From CAZVIK01 sp964627045 (GTDB lineage: Bacteria; Acidobacteriota; Terriglobia; Bryobacterales; Bryobacteraceae): a DNA stretch of 5,455 bases. The stretch is from positions 1-5,455 of the forward strand of contig CAZVIK010000246.1 in assembly GCA_964627045.1 (NCBI GenBank), written 5' to 3'. Each line of letters starts with the position of its first letter. The stretch's first letter is position 1. A program made the position numbers and the translations under genes. Positions 5,194 to 5,455 of this stretch are shown here, one piece after another. The notes under the pieces are model-generated. The model worked only from the letters and a program-made list of their open reading frames with translations. It was not told where the DNA came from and ran no database searches.

Positions 5194-5455
5194 ATGCAGC
5201 GGCGGTTCCTATCCCTGTTTTTCCCCCGCCTGCGGATCGACCGCCTGGAGCGCGAAGATCCGCGCCGCGCGTCATCCCCGCTGGCGGTGGTGGACGAGCG
5301 GAAAGCGCACCTCTATATCGCCGAAGTCAATGACGCGGCCAAAGCGGGCGGCGTGCGTCGCGGCATGCGGCTGGCCGACGCGCGCGCCATTCTGCCCTCG
5401 CTGCAAATCGCCCTGGAAGACGCGGAGGCCGGGGCGCGGTTGCAGCGGCGTCTGG
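5194..5455 (+). CDS. imuB: ImuB, Y-family polymerase homologue, N-terminal part (runs off right edge)
   Basis: Eighty-seven codons are present from the ATG at 5194 to the edge. ImuB is an inactive Y-family DNA polymerase relative that bridges ImuA, the beta clamp and the polymerase DnaE2. The start MQRRFLSLFFPRLRIDRLER is the typical ImuB opening. In active Y-family polymerases the corresponding strand carries the catalytic DMDAFF motif; here it reads LFFPRL, without acidic residues at those places, which is the expected loss in ImuB. PLAVVDE (29-35), AKAGGVRRGMRLADARAILP (49-68) and the following LQIALED match the family palm region. The stop of imuA overlaps the ribosome binding region (GGCGGGA at 5181-5187), indicating translational coupling. 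dnaE2 would be expected beyond the edge but cannot be seen. Confidence 0.9.
   Translation, partial: MQRRFLSLFFPRLRIDRLEREDPRRASSPLAVVDERKAHLYIAEVNDAAKAGGVRRGMRLADARAILPSLQIALEDAEAGARLQRRL

Overview
This 5.5 kb window is GC-rich chromosomal DNA from a free-living bacterium. The gene content fits Acidobacteriota (Bryobacter/Solibacter-like): a secreted GH140/DUF4038 glycosidase, an imuA-imuB SOS mutagenesis cassette, an RdmC-like esterase and a ferredoxin-nitroreductase fusion. That placement is an inference from gene families and composition, because no taxonomic marker other than one tRNA is present. No prophage, transposon, CRISPR array or plasmid function is visible. Most of it is ordinary chromosomal housekeeping and accessory metabolism.

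Layout, left to right. (1) Positions 1-304, minus strand: the N-terminal part of a SAM-dependent methyltransferase that runs off the left edge. (2) Positions 305-568: a divergent intergenic region. (3) Positions 569-1498, plus strand: an alpha/beta hydrolase with an intact Ser-Asp-His triad. (4) Positions 1567-2997, minus strand, convergent with the hydrolase: an exported GH140-like glycosidase (DUF4038 plus a C-terminal collagen-binding-like domain), probably starting at a TTG codon behind a strong ribosome binding site. (5) Positions 2998-3341: a gene-poor gap with a REP-like motif, a small perfect hairpin flanked by 7-base direct repeats, and a short protein-like open frame that looks like the 3' remnant of a lost gene. 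(6) Positions 3342-3435, minus strand: tRNA-Ser(GCT) with encoded CCA. (7) Positions 3519-4301, minus strand: a two-cluster ferredoxin fused to a nitroreductase, in which one cluster cysteine is replaced by aspartate. (8) Positions 4302-4422: a divergent promoter region. (9) Positions 4423-5190 and 5194-5455, plus strand: imuA and the beginning of imuB.

The only tight operon is imuA-imuB (3 bases between stop and start). In other bacteria these proteins work with the polymerase DnaE2/ImuC in damage-induced translesion synthesis; dnaE2 would be expected just beyond the right edge. A GAAC-N7-GAAT direct repeat lies across the putative imuA promoter and resembles the direct-repeat LexA box known from Alphaproteobacteria, which fits SOS control. 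The other genes show no evident shared pathway. I do not see a clearly new multi-gene system; the best leads are the LexA-like site, the aspartate-substituted ferredoxin cluster and the remnant next to the tRNA.
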